The notes under the pieces: generated by a model
The model's database searches: none
Told to the model about the DNA's origin: nothing
What the model saw: the letters and a program-made list of their open reading frames with translations, nothing else
Part shown: piece after piece, positions 16,901-25,923 of the stretch
Layout: every line of letters starts with the position of its first letter
How positions within the stretch are numbered: position 1 is the stretch's first letter
Origin: Porticoccaceae bacterium
GTDB taxonomy: Bacteria; Pseudomonadota; Gammaproteobacteria; Pseudomonadales; Porticoccaceae
Direction of reading: 5' to 3'
NCBI GenBank assembly: GCA_029254005.1
Contig: JAQWYJ010000051.1
Span: 1 to 32,092 of the forward strand
DNA: 32,092 bases
Translations under genes and position numbers: made by a program

Positions 16901-17767
16901 TCAGCCACGGATCAAGGGCCGGGTCAAACAAGTAGGTCCACCCTCACCTTTTCGGCTGATATCTAGTCCTTTGTAAGTATAAACTTGACATCCTTGTTGT
17001 TCCAAAACCAATTTAACGCCAGGCAAATTAGCCAGCATAATAACTTTACGAGGGCCAATGGCAAGTACATTGCACCCCATCGTCAAGTACTCTTCTTCAG
17101 GTACTTCAACACAAGCTATCCCCAGATCAGATAGCCATTGAATGAACGAATCTGGTATAAAAGGGCGGTATACTAGCACTAGATCTCTATCTACCGGCGA
17201 TATAATTGACATCAGATGTAACACATCATCGGGATGATCAGGCTCAGGTAATGGCACTACATGTAAGTCAACACCAGTCCCCAAAATCGCGTGAAGCTGG
17301 TCAATCCCCTCCTGATTAGTGCGTGGACCAAGGCCCACAGCAGCATGATGCTCATCTATCCAAATAAAGTCTCCACCTTCTAGCGTACCAGGAGCGACGA
17401 TTCGCCCAGCGATCGTATGCCCATAGGACTCATAGGTCGACATATTTATGGTGGCTTCGGGGGTTCTTGTAGCGCGCCCCATATTACAAACAATAATACC
17501 CTCAGGACAGATCAGCGTACTGTCTCTGGGATAAATACTATCGATTGTAAGATTATCTGAGGCAGGAAGATCAATAATGTCTGCTCCGGTTGACTTCAGT
17601 AGCTGACGAAAACTATCAAATTCGATATAAGCATTATTGATATCTGGCATTGCGTGAAACCGCAAATTTTGCCATTCCTTATGCAACTTTTCTTGACTGA
17701 CAAACGCATTTTTCGAATCCCTAATAGCAATTTGCACTAAGGCTGAATATTCATTGTATTTATTCAT
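16901..17767 (-). CDS. Dimethylarginine dimethylaminohydrolase / amidinotransferase-family protein
   Basis: A 288-residue cytoplasmic enzyme of the guanidino-group-modifying superfamily. Motifs expected for DDAH/arginine deiminase relatives are present: YPRDS at 79-83, EGGDF at 130-134, the catalytic His in DDVLHL (H184), and the catalytic Cys in GGPTCLTRP (C280). The start at 17767 was chosen because it lies four bases after the permease stop with an AAAGG site upstream; an in-frame ATG at 17818 would overlap the permease gene by 47 bases. Known relatives hydrolyse Nω-methylarginines or arginine to citrulline. Pairing with an amino-acid permease immediately upstream supports uptake and breakdown of an arginine-like compound. 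Which guanidine is used cannot be read from the sequence. Confidence 0.82.
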   Translation of the reverse strand: MNKYNEYSALVQIAIRDSKNAFVSQEKLHKEWQNLRFHAMPDINNAYIEFDSFRQLLKSTGADIIDLPASDNLTIDSIYPRDSTLICPEGIIVCNMGRATRTPEATINMSTYESYGHTIAGRIVAPGTLEGGDFIWIDEHHAAVGLGPRTNQEGIDQLHAILGTGVDLHVVPLPEPDHPDDVLHLMSIISPVDRDLVLVYRPFIPDSFIQWLSDLGIACVEVPEEEYLTMGCNVLAIGPRKVIMLANLPGVKLVLEQQGCQVYTYKGLDISRKGEGGPTCLTRPLIRG

Positions 17768-17771
17768 ATAT

Positions 17772-19085
17772 CTAACCTTTACTCTCGATTCTAACCAGGG
17801 CATAAAACGGCATGCCAATCATAATAAGCATAAATGAGTAGAACACAATCTCAGCTCCTGCTCCCCAAATAGCAAAAAAGGAATATAAGAATGCGGCTAT
17901 GGATAACACTATAGCCCGTGTTCTCTTAGGACCTGGCTGATCTCCCTTTAAAAAGTAAAATTCTGCCACAGCCGAAAAAGTATATGCCATCAAGGTGGAC
18001 AATGTAGATAACATTGCCATAAACGTGAACGCTGCCACCAGGCCCTTAGTATAATTTAAGCATAATAGTAGCGAGATAAATCCACCCGACACTAAAAACG
18101 AAAAAACCGGAGTACCCGTCTTACTCAACTGTAAAAATGCAGTCGGCAACAAATGGTCCTTAGCAGCAGCCAGAGGCACTTGCCCAGCTGTTAATGTATT
18201 CGCATTAAGCGAACCCAATGTCGATATTAAGGCCCCAACAGTTATTATGGCGCCTCCTACTGGACCCATTACTTTAGTTGCTGCCAATGCAAAGGGCGCT
18301 GCAGAATTTTTGAGTTCGTCTGCAGGTACAACCAGAGTGATGGCAATGCTCACTAGAATGTATATAGCCAGTACCGTAAGTACTGATGCAATGAGAATTT
18401 TGGGAATCATAGTCTCTGGATTATCTATGTTGTCTGCGGGCACCGTTGCAGTCTCAATACCAACAAATGACCACATCACCAAAGTGGTAACCGTCGCAAG
18501 AAGTGCAATCGGATGCATTTCAGTTGGATTCATGGGAGGCAGATTTTCCAACTGCATATTAGTAAACCCTAATACTACGATAAACAGTAAAGGAAGTATT
18601 TTCAAAAGCGTCGTTACTACCTGAAAAGTACCACTTGTGGACACACTACGAACGTTAATAGCAATGACAGTCCAAACTAACAACAAAGCAACAACTAAAC
18701 TTGTCATTGACGAGTGTGTCACCGCAGGAACCAAAACACCGAGATAACCAACAAAAGCAATAGCAATACCTGAAACCGCAGCAACACATGCAATCCAATA
18801 AGTCCATGCTATCAAAAATCCAGCGAAATCGCCCAATCCCGCTTGGACATAAGCATAAGGTCCCCCCGACTTGGGAATTCGCTTCACTAACCGCGACAAA
18901 GACAGAGCTACCAGGAGTGTGCCAATACCCGCTGTTAACCAGCCTGCTAGACCTAACAGACCATAGGGTGCTAGCAGCGTTGGCATCATGAATACACCCG
19001 ACCCTATAGCACAGCCCACTGCAATTGACCAACCACGCCAAAAACCAATCTCTTTTTCACCGTTCCCACTTGCAGCTATGTTCAT
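17772..19085 (-). CDS. APC-family amino-acid permease
   Basis: A 437-residue inner-membrane transporter with about 12 hydrophobic segments. The N-terminal signature AIGSGVFMMPTLLAPYG is typical of the amino acid-polyamine-organocation superfamily, basic amino acid/antiporter branch, and PKSGGPYAYVQAGLG follows. The start at 19085 is preferred: it has an AAGGA site upstream and begins close to the first membrane segment; a GTG at 19124 would add 13 polar residues. It is the first gene of the minus-strand operon and is followed four bases later by the DDAH-like gene. Transport of arginine, methylarginine or an exchange with citrulline/ornithine is an inference from that neighbour. Confidence 0.88.
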   Translation of the reverse strand: MNIAASGNGEKEIGFWRGWSIAVGCAIGSGVFMMPTLLAPYGLLGLAGWLTAGIGTLLVALSLSRLVKRIPKSGGPYAYVQAGLGDFAGFLIAWTYWIACVAAVSGIAIAFVGYLGVLVPAVTHSSMTSLVVALLLVWTVIAINVRSVSTSGTFQVVTTLLKILPLLFIVVLGFTNMQLENLPPMNPTEMHPIALLATVTTLVMWSFVGIETATVPADNIDNPETMIPKILIASVLTVLAIYILVSIAITLVVPADELKNSAAPFALAATKVMGPVGGAIITVGALISTLGSLNANTLTAGQVPLAAAKDHLLPTAFLQLSKTGTPVFSFLVSGGFISLLLCLNYTKGLVAAFTFMAMLSTLSTLMAYTFSAVAEFYFLKGDQPGPKRTRAIVLSIAAFLYSFFAIWGAGAEIVFYSFMLIMIGMPFYALVRIESKG

Positions 19086-19124
19086 CGTTGAACCATCCTT
19101 TTTGATTACCCTATCATGCCCCAC

Positions 19125-19991
19125 AAAAAAGAGTGAAATACCTTTGTTATTTTTTACTCACTCGACAAAAGTAACAGGGCCTAATTTATCTTAGATTTCA
19201 GTATAAGCAACAACCATAATATCAACGCTTGGATCGTCACCTGGTCAGAGATTTTTTTGCCATCTTAACCTATATTTTATTGGTCAGTAGCCTGCGTTAA
19301 TTACCTATACCAAAACTAACTAACAATTTAAAAACCTACTGGTCTATTTAGTTTATTAGATCCCTCAAGACCATTATTGAATAAAACAAACTTTTAACCG
19401 ACATACCAAGTAGTTTAAAAACTCGGATAGGGACAATAAAAAATCATGTGATCAGCACCAAATCTTGCAAGAAAAAAGCCACATACTGGAGACCGTTTGC
19501 TAAATGCGAAGGATACGATTTAGTTGATCTGTTAAAGAATTAATCAGAGTATTAATCGGTTAGAACTGATCTATTTTGAAAAATCCTGAATCTTTGCAAC
19601 AGTTAGATTTTTCCTAGCAGTCGTAAAAACCTGCGTGCTCGCTAAAAAAACGGACGATATGAAGCACATTGGCGTTTCAATGCGATCTTGTTTCTATAAG
19701 AGTTTTAAGAGTTTTAAGAGTTTTGGCAAAGATGAAATCACACCGCATAAAGCGACCCTAATAGGGTTCCAAAAGTTCAACAAAACACCTCCCTAAAAAT
19801 TCACACTCTTATTGTGTATCTCAGCACTTTTCAAGCATGTTCTATTTTTAAACGCAAAAATCCAAGTATAGCTGAAAAATTAACATCAGCTTTTATTGCT
19901 ATTTGCCCCTAAATGATTTAGTTTCGAGACGTCTGTGAAAAAATCAAGTAAAAAATGACAGTTTGCAAAATAATTAATTCAGGGGTTTAAA
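19125..19991. other. Long intergenic region between divergent permease and TonB-receptor genes
   Basis: About 870 bases with no convincing gene. It should carry promoters for both flanking genes. Contents noted are a triple 9-bp repeat at 19697-19723 inside a 45-codon ORF (19659-19796) whose start, MKHIGVSMRSCFYKSF, faintly recalls a TetR-type helix-turn-helix, and a palindrome AGACGTCT near 19928 upstream of the receptor. The receptor ATG has an AGGGG ribosome binding site. Confidence 0.45.
19697..19723 (+). repeat. Triple 9-bp tandem repeat
   Basis: TAAGAGTTT occurs three times in a row, followed by TTTGG. The unit is a multiple of three and lies within a short ORF, where it reads as repeated Lys-Ser-Phe. 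Confidence 0.8.
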
Positions 19992-22517
19992 ATGAAAAAA
20001 ACATTTCTTGGAAGCAGCTTGGCATTTGCCATCGCTGCAACTTCAGGTGCAGTCTTATCAGCTGAGCTTGAAGAAATTATCGTAACAGCACAGAAACGCG
20101 CACAGAGCCTGCAAGACGTTCCAATATCGCTCACTGCTTTAAGTGGCTCTAAAATCGAGGATGCTGGCATAAACAGCTTTCATGATTTAGGGTCTTTTGT
20201 TCCTAATTTAAGTGTCACAGAAAACGCGGTGAATAGCATCATTTCCATGCGTGGTATTGGTGTTGGAGCCAATCAATCATTTGAACAGTCAGTGGGTATC
20301 TATGTTGATGGTATCCATTACGGGAAAAGCCGTCAGGTTCGAACTGGTTTATTTGATTTAGCACAGGTTGAAGTCTTGCGGGGACCTCAAGGGATCTTGT
20401 TTGGTAAAAACACCCTAGCTGGTGCAATCAATGTAACCTCCGCATCTGCTAATGTGGGCGATGCAATGAGTGGTAAAATCAACTATAGCCGTGAGAGTCT
20501 GGATGGGCAAATAATTGATGCAAATATTAGCGGATCCGTCTCAGATACATTGGCTTTGCGTTTTGCGGTAAGAGATCGCCAAGCAGATGGTTACTTAGAT
20601 AATAGTTTTGGGGCTACTAACATTTCAAATATGCCTACCACTGACGAACAACTGTGGCGACTTTCTGCAACCTGGGAGCCAACAGATAGCCTCAGTGTAA
20701 AGTTCAAACATGAACGCAGCGATTATGTGCGTTTGGGGTCGACTGCCGTAGTAACAACATTACAACCTCTAGAGAATATTGCAAATTCTAATGCATTAAT
20801 GTACGCGGTTATGGGCACATACTTCCCTACCACTGGCATAAATGCAGCCGCGGGCGATACTAGTGACGCATTCAGAGACGCAATTTCAATTGGAGGTTTA
20901 GCTTTATCTCAGTCACTGGGCCGTGATGCTGGAAAATTGGATGAAAAACCTGAGGGTACCGACACCCAGACTGCCGGCACGTCTCTTAATATCCAGTGGG
21001 AAATGGACAACGGTTATACCTTTACCTCAGTGACAGGCAATTCAGGTTATGAATATGAAGATGGTATCGATGCCGACTTCCTACCTGTTAAATTTATTGG
21101 TAGAAGTGACATTTCTGAGTATAGCCAAACGAGTCAAGAATTTAGATTGGCATCCCCAGTAGATCAAAAGTTTTCGTTTATCACCGGCGCCTATTGGCAG
21201 ACTCAAGATCAAGAAATTGATCGTCTCGTTGCAATTGACGGTACATTGGGGCAGCCAGGATTTATGTCGGCAGTTGTAGGTTGTCGTTCTTTTCTCAACA
21301 TTCCCGGTGGCGGCTGTATTGATGGCGTAACGTCTTTTGACCAAGTGGGTCGTGTTTCTAACTGGAGACAAGAGACTGATGCCTGGGCTGTATTCTTCCA
21401 AGGCACGTATGAGATCTCTGACAAACTAAGTCTGACGGCGGGTGTGCGTTATACTGAAGAAGAGAAGACTGTGCACGCACAAACAGATCTATCAATAAGT
21501 AATACTGGACTCGCCACTCCTTCGGCTAACCCGTATGCCGCTGCAATCCAAGCCGCTAGTTTTGGGTCTTGGGCACACGTATTTGACGAAGATCGTAAGA
21601 CTGACCAGTTAATGCCTGCTGTAAATCTCCAGTGGCAGCAGTCTGATGACAGTAAATTCTATATCAGCTACTCAGAAGGTTTTAAAAGCGGTGGCTTTAA
21701 TGCTGTAGATGACCAAAATCCAGCATTCCTTGCTGATGGAACTGTACTGAGGACAACGCCTGGACCTGGTTTTGAGTATGACGATGAAACCGCAAGCTCT
21801 GTTGAGATTGGTGGAAAGCACATACTGATGGATGGTGCTATGAGCTTCAACTGGGCTTACTTCGATAGTGAGTATATTGATCAGCAGGTTTCGACCTTCG
21901 TCGGTCTTGGATTTGTTGTTGCCAACGCTGCATCTTCAAATGTAAGTGGGATTGAAGCAGAAATAAAGTATCAGGCAAACGATAACCTAACCTTGGGTTT
22001 AAATATCGCTCGCCTTAATGGTAGTTATGCTAACTTTGATGCCGCAGGCTGTACTGCAACTCAAGCGTCTGCACTTTTAGGGGTTCTCAACGCAGGTACA
22101 GGTACTTCGGCCCTAGGCTGCGATGCTAAGTTTAACGCTGCAGGACAACAAACTGGTTCCGCGCAGGATATTTCTGGTGGGCAACAAGGTGCAGATTACA
22201 GCGGTTCTCTAACTGCTGACTATACTGCCCCTCTCAGCGATGGCATAGCGTGGTTCGTAAGCGGTGATATGAACTTCACTGATTACTTCTTTATGACGGG
22301 TGACCTTGATCCAATTGATGTGCAAGAAGCATTCAAAAAAATAAATATCAGAATGGGTTTGCGCGGTGATAACTGGGATCTCATGGTTTATGGTAAAAAT
22401 ATAACCGATGAGATTACCGCTCAGGGGGCATTTGATGTACCTTTGGCCTCTGGTTCTCACGCTCGTTATATGGATCCAGGTGCTATCTATGGTGTTCGTT
22501 TAGGTTATGATTTCTAA
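19992..22517 (+). CDS. TonB-dependent outer-membrane receptor
   Basis: An 841-residue outer-membrane receptor with a signal peptide (cleavage near VLSA-ELEE), a TonB box EEIIVTA at residues 27-33, and a plug domain with QDVPISLTAL, NLSVTENAVNS, SMRGIG, VEVLRGPQGILFGKNT and AGAINV. A long beta-barrel follows, with the standard closing YGVRLGYDF terminal Phe. It belongs to the general Sphingomonas/gammaproteobacterial type annotated by its IVTAQKR box. The barrel carries cysteine pairs in extended loops (VVGCRSFLNIPGGGC and AAGCTATQ...LGCDA) that may form disulfides in surface loops. The substrate is unknown; such receptors import iron chelates, glycans, cobalamin or hydrophobic compounds. It is divergent from the arginine-type operon and ends in a strong bidirectional terminator shared with the MAPEG gene. 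Confidence 0.96.
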   Translation: MKKTFLGSSLAFAIAATSGAVLSAELEEIIVTAQKRAQSLQDVPISLTALSGSKIEDAGINSFHDLGSFVPNLSVTENAVNSIISMRGIGVGANQSFEQSVGIYVDGIHYGKSRQVRTGLFDLAQVEVLRGPQGILFGKNTLAGAINVTSASANVGDAMSGKINYSRESLDGQIIDANISGSVSDTLALRFAVRDRQADGYLDNSFGATNISNMPTTDEQLWRLSATWEPTDSLSVKFKHERSDYVRLGSTAVVTTLQPLENIANSNALMYAVMGTYFPTTGINAAAGDTSDAFRDAISIGGLALSQSLGRDAGKLDEKPEGTDTQTAGTSLNIQWEMDNGYTFTSVTGNSGYEYEDGIDADFLPVKFIGRSDISEYSQTSQEFRLASPVDQKFSFITGAYWQTQDQEIDRLVAIDGTLGQPGFMSAVVGCRSFLNIPGGGCIDGVTSFDQVGRVSNWRQETDAWAVFFQGTYEISDKLSLTAGVRYTEEEKTVHAQTDLSISNTGLATPSANPYAAAIQAASFGSWAHVFDEDRKTDQLMPAVNLQWQQSDDSKFYISYSEGFKSGGFNAVDDQNPAFLADGTVLRTTPGPGFEYDDETASSVEIGGKHILMDGAMSFNWAYFDSEYIDQQVSTFVGLGFVVANAASSNVSGIEAEIKYQANDNLTLGLNIARLNGSYANFDAAGCTATQASALLGVLNAGTGTSALGCDAKFNAAGQQTGSAQDISGGQQGADYSGSLTADYTAPLSDGIAWFVSGDMNFTDYFFMTGDLDPIDVQEAFKKINIRMGLRGDNWDLMVYGKNITDEITAQGAFDVPLASGSHARYMDPGAIYGVRLGYDF

Positions 22518-22539
22518 TTAACCAGCCTAACACTGTAAT

Positions 22540-22567
22540 AAAAAGGACGGGCTTGCCCGTCCTTTTT
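22540..22567. terminator. Bidirectional intrinsic terminator
   Basis: The stem GGACGGGC / GCCCGTCC has a two-base loop and is flanked by an A-run on the left and a T-run on the right, extending the pairing to 13 bp. It sits between the convergent TonB-receptor and MAPEG genes and can stop transcription from both sides. Confidence 0.92.
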
Positions 22568-22589
22568 ATTTGTACCGCCAAATATTAGC

Positions 22590-23003
22590 TTAATGCAGTG
22601 TTCTCATCATCCCCAATAGCATGCCTAGTAAAACTAAATTGCTCAGCACAAATAATAAACCACGAGCCATAGTATTTTGAGAAAAGAGATGTATTCCAGT
22701 GTGCATAATACGCAATAACAGATAGGCCCAAGACAGCATAATTAGCGTCTGATCTTGAAGTCCTTGAATAAAACAAAAAATCGTCATTACATAATACAAA
22801 ACTGGCATTTCAAACAAATTTTGTATGCTATTTTTTATTATTTTTATATTATCCGGTGCGGTTGCGTATGGCATTAACGGAATACCTTTTGCCCACACTT
22901 GGTCTGGCCGACCAATTTTGATCGTCGCAAACATGTGAAAAAACATTACCATAAAAGTAACTAGTATTAAAAAATACGCTGGAACTAAAAAGTTTGCAAA
23001 CAT
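22590..23003 (-). CDS. MAPEG-family membrane protein
   Basis: A 137-residue integral membrane protein with four hydrophobic segments, matching the MAPEG family (membrane-associated proteins in eicosanoid and glutathione metabolism). The signature region NLFEMPVLYYVM near residue 62 fits the family's N-x-x-E-x-P motif, and a later SWAYLLLRIMHTGIH fits its W-Y-x-x-R-x-x-H pattern. Length is typical. A GGAG ribosome binding site lies seven bases before the ATG. Bacterial members are mostly uncharacterised; some show glutathione transferase activity. It stands alone, convergent with the TonB receptor. Confidence 0.88.
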   Translation of the reverse strand: MFANFLVPAYFLILVTFMVMFFHMFATIKIGRPDQVWAKGIPLMPYATAPDNIKIIKNSIQNLFEMPVLYYVMTIFCFIQGLQDQTLIMLSWAYLLLRIMHTGIHLFSQNTMARGLLFVLSNLVLLGMLLGMMRTLH

Positions 23004-23318
23004 AACAACACTCCATAAATTGGGATTAACTAACCTAAAGATTTTACAACTAAAGTCTCTTTTAATCTTAACTGCAACGACTCTAAGGCAGTGAATATAA
23101 CAGGGTGAGTCATAAAAATCGCTCTATTTTAAATCTGACAAAAAGCTAGGAATTAGGTAGCCACAACCGTAAAAATAACTTAGCAATATGTAAAGTCAGG
23201 ATTTTTAGGCGGTTATTATGTCCGTTTTTGTGACTATCTTGTCATCTTATGACAGTGCGAGTCTTTTAATCTACGCTATGATATGGCGTTGATTTTTTAA
23301 AAAATTAGATAAAACAGC
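23004..23318. other. Intergenic region before the PPIase operon
   Basis: About 315 bases between divergent genes, AT-rich, without ORFs. It holds a TGTCAT-CTT-ATGACA inverted repeat and a TATGAT -10-like hexamer at 23277-23282, likely part of the promoter of the downstream operon. Confidence 0.5.
23240..23254. promoter_or_regulatory. Operator-like inverted repeat upstream of the PPIase operon
   Basis: TGTCAT and ATGACA form a perfect inverted repeat with a 3-base spacer, about 65 bases before the ATG and 22 bases upstream of a TATGAT -10-like element. That position, near -35, suits repressor or activator binding. The binding protein is unknown. Confidence 0.3.
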
Positions 23319-24185
23319 ATGGGTAGAATAATTTCCATCTTCAAAGATCATAGTCGCATTTATGCGTCCATAGCCGGCTTGATCCTCGTTTTTACAGGGT
23401 CAAATTCGGCAATAAATTGGCCAAACTACCCATCAGATACCTTAGTCCTAGTCAATAAACGGCCCATTACTCAGACTGCTGTGCAACACGCCCGGCAACA
23501 ACTCATTAGCCAAACCAGACAGAACACCACGGCAATCCAAGACGGTCTAATTATCGAACGATTGATAGATGATGAGCTACTTTTGCAGCGTGCAGAGAAC
23601 CTTGACCTATTAAATTCAGATCCTGGGATTCGCAAACTACTCGCCCGCACGGCCATTCAAGAAATTATCAAAGATTCTATCTCTGAGGCCGTCAGTGAAT
23701 CACAGCTTCGCGCCTTTTACCTGGAACATCAAGACACGTTTCAAGAACCAAAGTTAGTCAAGCTTCAAGTGGCAAAATTTAGTGAAATGTCCTTAGCAAC
23801 AAAAGTTATACAAGACACTAAAAACACTAACTCTCTAAACAGTTCAGTTTTGCTCAATAATGTTGAAATGATGACAATACCTCAGTCAGCATTACCGGCA
23901 CACATGTTAAGACGCTATTTAGGCCCAAGCTTAGCAACAAAAGCGTTGTCTATGGAAAACAACCAAATATCAGATCCTATTGTTTTCCAGAAAGACATAT
24001 ATCTTATCCAAATATTATCTATACAACCAGCAACAACGATTCCTTTTGTCCAGGCCAAACCCGCTGTAATCAGAGAGTTTCGACGAAAAAATAGAGATAT
24101 TGCCTTACTCAACGCATTGAAAGCCCTACGTAAACAAAGCTCCATTGACATCAATACAACATTAGTTTACCAACTAGCTATCTAA
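23319..24185 (+). CDS. Membrane-anchored SurA/PpiC-like peptidyl-prolyl isomerase
   Basis: A 288-residue protein with one N-terminal membrane segment (residues about 15-32, YASIAGLILVFTGS). It then has a SurA_N-like helical chaperone region (VLVNKRPITQTAVQHARQQL ... LIDDELLLQRAENLDL) and a degenerate parvulin-like region (FYLEHQDTFQEPKLVKLQ ... ISDPIVFQKDIYLIQIL). The LIDDELLLQRA and ISDPI..F...YL patterns are typical of periplasmic PPIases of this group. Several parvulin active-site positions are not obvious, so isomerase activity is uncertain; it may act mainly as a holdase. It is the first gene of a tight run: the next gene starts 12 bases later. The ribosome binding site before the ATG is weak. 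Confidence 0.78.
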   Translation: MGRIISIFKDHSRIYASIAGLILVFTGSNSAINWPNYPSDTLVLVNKRPITQTAVQHARQQLISQTRQNTTAIQDGLIIERLIDDELLLQRAENLDLLNSDPGIRKLLARTAIQEIIKDSISEAVSESQLRAFYLEHQDTFQEPKLVKLQVAKFSEMSLATKVIQDTKNTNSLNSSVLLNNVEMMTIPQSALPAHMLRRYLGPSLATKALSMENNQISDPIVFQKDIYLIQILSIQPATTIPFVQAKPAVIREFRRKNRDIALLNALKALRKQSSIDINTTLVYQLAI

Positions 24186-24197
24186 GAGTAGAAAACA

Positions 24198-24689
24198 GTG
24201 TTCTTAACCGTTCAAAAAGACACAAACCACCGGGCGCTCATATTGTTGAGTAGTGGTGCTCTGCTCGGTATTTTCCTCGCCCTAATCGCACCTCGCTGGA
24301 TGGTATACCAAGAACAAGATGTCATAGCATCGGTTAATAATAGCGTCATTGATCAACAACAATATCATCAAGCATTATTATTGTTTAGCCAAGAAAAACG
24401 CCACACTGTTACCAATACAGACCGCATTCTAGTTCTAAATAAGCTGATTGAAGAAGAGCTGCTAGTGCAGTATGCCATTTCCATAGATGCTTTACGAAAA
24501 GATCCTATTACGCGACAACGCATCCTACAAACACTCCTAGATACACTTCAAAATCAATCATTTGATGACACCCAAACAGTCCAAAACGCTACTCTTAGGG
24601 ATTACATCAGTCAATTGCGAGAAAATGCAACCATCACCCGACTCAGCGTGACTGCGTACGTCGACCCATCAGATATTGAAAAGCCATGA
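24198..24689 (+). CDS. Short SurA_N-like membrane-anchored protein without PPIase domain
   Basis: A 163-residue protein starting at GTG. Residues about 15-33 form a membrane segment (ILLSSGALLGIFLALIA). The following region repeats the chaperone-like pattern of the gene before it: VIASVNNSVIDQQQYHQALL and LVLNKLIEEELLVQYAISID, compared with LVLVNKRPITQ and LIDDELLLQRAENLDL upstream. The parvulin part is missing altogether. This suggests either duplication of the neighbour with loss of the second domain, or a partner subunit. Its stop codon overlaps the next gene's start (ATGA), so translation is probably coupled with the HupE/UreJ-like protein. Role: likely a folding or assembly helper for an envelope protein encoded in the operon. 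Confidence 0.65.
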   Translation: MFLTVQKDTNHRALILLSSGALLGIFLALIAPRWMVYQEQDVIASVNNSVIDQQQYHQALLLFSQEKRHTVTNTDRILVLNKLIEEELLVQYAISIDALRKDPITRQRILQTLLDTLQNQSFDDTQTVQNATLRDYISQLRENATITRLSVTAYVDPSDIEKP

Positions 24690-25903
24690 ACACCAGATCA
24701 ACTAAAACTGTACTGACTATCATCAGCCTGTTGTTTTTTACTTCGTTTGTTCATGCACACAATCGCAGTCAGTCATTTTCAGATTGGACCATCACCAAGG
24801 ACAAAATTGCGGTTATTTTTACCGCTAAATCTCGGGAAATAACACGACTAAAGGATAACTATAAGGCCTCGCTAGATTCCATCTACCTAGACCATCTAAC
24901 AAAAACTGTAAAAGTGACGCAAGGTAATATTAATTGTCCAAGTACGGTCCCAGCAACCTCTTTGCCGTCACATTCTGGCACCCTGCGAATTGGCCTAGAA
25001 TTTCGTTGTGACCCGCAACTAGATAACATAAATATTTACGTTAATAGCTTTTTTCAAGTAGCGACCAGCCATGTTCATTATGCCAATATCAAGATCGATG
25101 GCGTACAATCTTACCAACACCTATTTACATCTCAACAACCTCAGCATAGCGTTAACGCTAGCTCAACAACCCAACCTAATGGACTAAGTACCCTTACACA
25201 ATATGTAGTACTGGGTATCGAGCATATCTTTGGTGGTATAGACCACATTGCATTCTTAATCGCGCTGTTATTACTACTAAGACAATTAAGAGAGTTGGCC
25301 TGGATGGTCGCCGGCTTCACTGTAGGCCATAGTCTGACCTTAGGAATGGCTACATTAGGTTGGATCATACCAGATCTTTTGGTCACAGAGGCCGCCATCG
25401 GTTTTACCATTGCAGCTGTGGCTGCTGAAAACGTCGCCATAACCACTGGTCGTTACCAGCAAATTGCTCTGGTTTCAGCAATAGGACTATTGCTTATAAT
25501 GCTTATCAAACTGATATGGGGCGCAGGACTAGCGCCTACGAGTATTTTTGGGCTCACTCTATTTACCTTAGCTTATCTTTGGAAGTCCCCCAACACTAAA
25601 GACAGCCAGCGACTCAAACTTCTGATAATTATTGCCTTTGGTTTAATTCATGGATTTGGCTTTGCCGGTGCTCTAACTGACACAGGACTATCAAATACTG
25701 CCGTAGTGTGGGCTCTTATTGGCTTTAACCTTGGTATTGAAATAGGTCAGATCTTCATTATTGCAACCGTATGGGTAGTACTTCAGTGGTTATTGATAAA
25801 GCAGTATGTACAGTCTGTCAGACTTATTGTTGATATTTTATCCGCATTACTCTGCGCACTGGGATTGTATTGGTTTATTGTCCGAAGTTACGCCATTATT
25901 TAA
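24686..25903 (+). CDS. HupE/UreJ-family membrane protein with N-terminal periplasmic domain
   Basis: A 405-residue protein. A signal peptide (SLLFFTSFVHAHN) is followed by a ~145-residue soluble, probably periplasmic, domain and then about six or seven membrane segments. Membrane motifs match the HupE/UreJ family: GIEHIFGGIDHIAFLI (H180, D186, H187), GHSLTLG (H215) and IHGFGFAGAL (H322). These His/Asp residues are the expected metal-contact positions; characterised HupE/UreJ proteins are linked to nickel or cobalt entry. The large N-terminal domain marks the longer subgroup. It overlaps the preceding gene by four bases and is followed 20 bases later by the DUF3604 gene. Metal supply to that enzyme is a reasonable hypothesis, not something the sequence proves. 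Confidence 0.85.
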   Translation: MNTRSTKTVLTIISLLFFTSFVHAHNRSQSFSDWTITKDKIAVIFTAKSREITRLKDNYKASLDSIYLDHLTKTVKVTQGNINCPSTVPATSLPSHSGTLRIGLEFRCDPQLDNINIYVNSFFQVATSHVHYANIKIDGVQSYQHLFTSQQPQHSVNASSTTQPNGLSTLTQYVVLGIEHIFGGIDHIAFLIALLLLLRQLRELAWMVAGFTVGHSLTLGMATLGWIIPDLLVTEAAIGFTIAAVAAENVAITTGRYQQIALVSAIGLLLIMLIKLIWGAGLAPTSIFGLTLFTLAYLWKSPNTKDSQRLKLLIIIAFGLIHGFGFAGALTDTGLSNTAVVWALIGFNLGIEIGQIFIIATVWVVLQWLLIKQYVQSVRLIVDILSALLCALGLYWFIVRSYAII

Positions 25904-25923
25904 ACAAAAAAGTGGAGTGTAGT

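Noticed and set aside
18655-19041. 128-codon Cys-rich ORF within the permease gene
   Set aside because: It lies in another frame of the same strand inside a clear membrane transporter; its composition is not protein-like.
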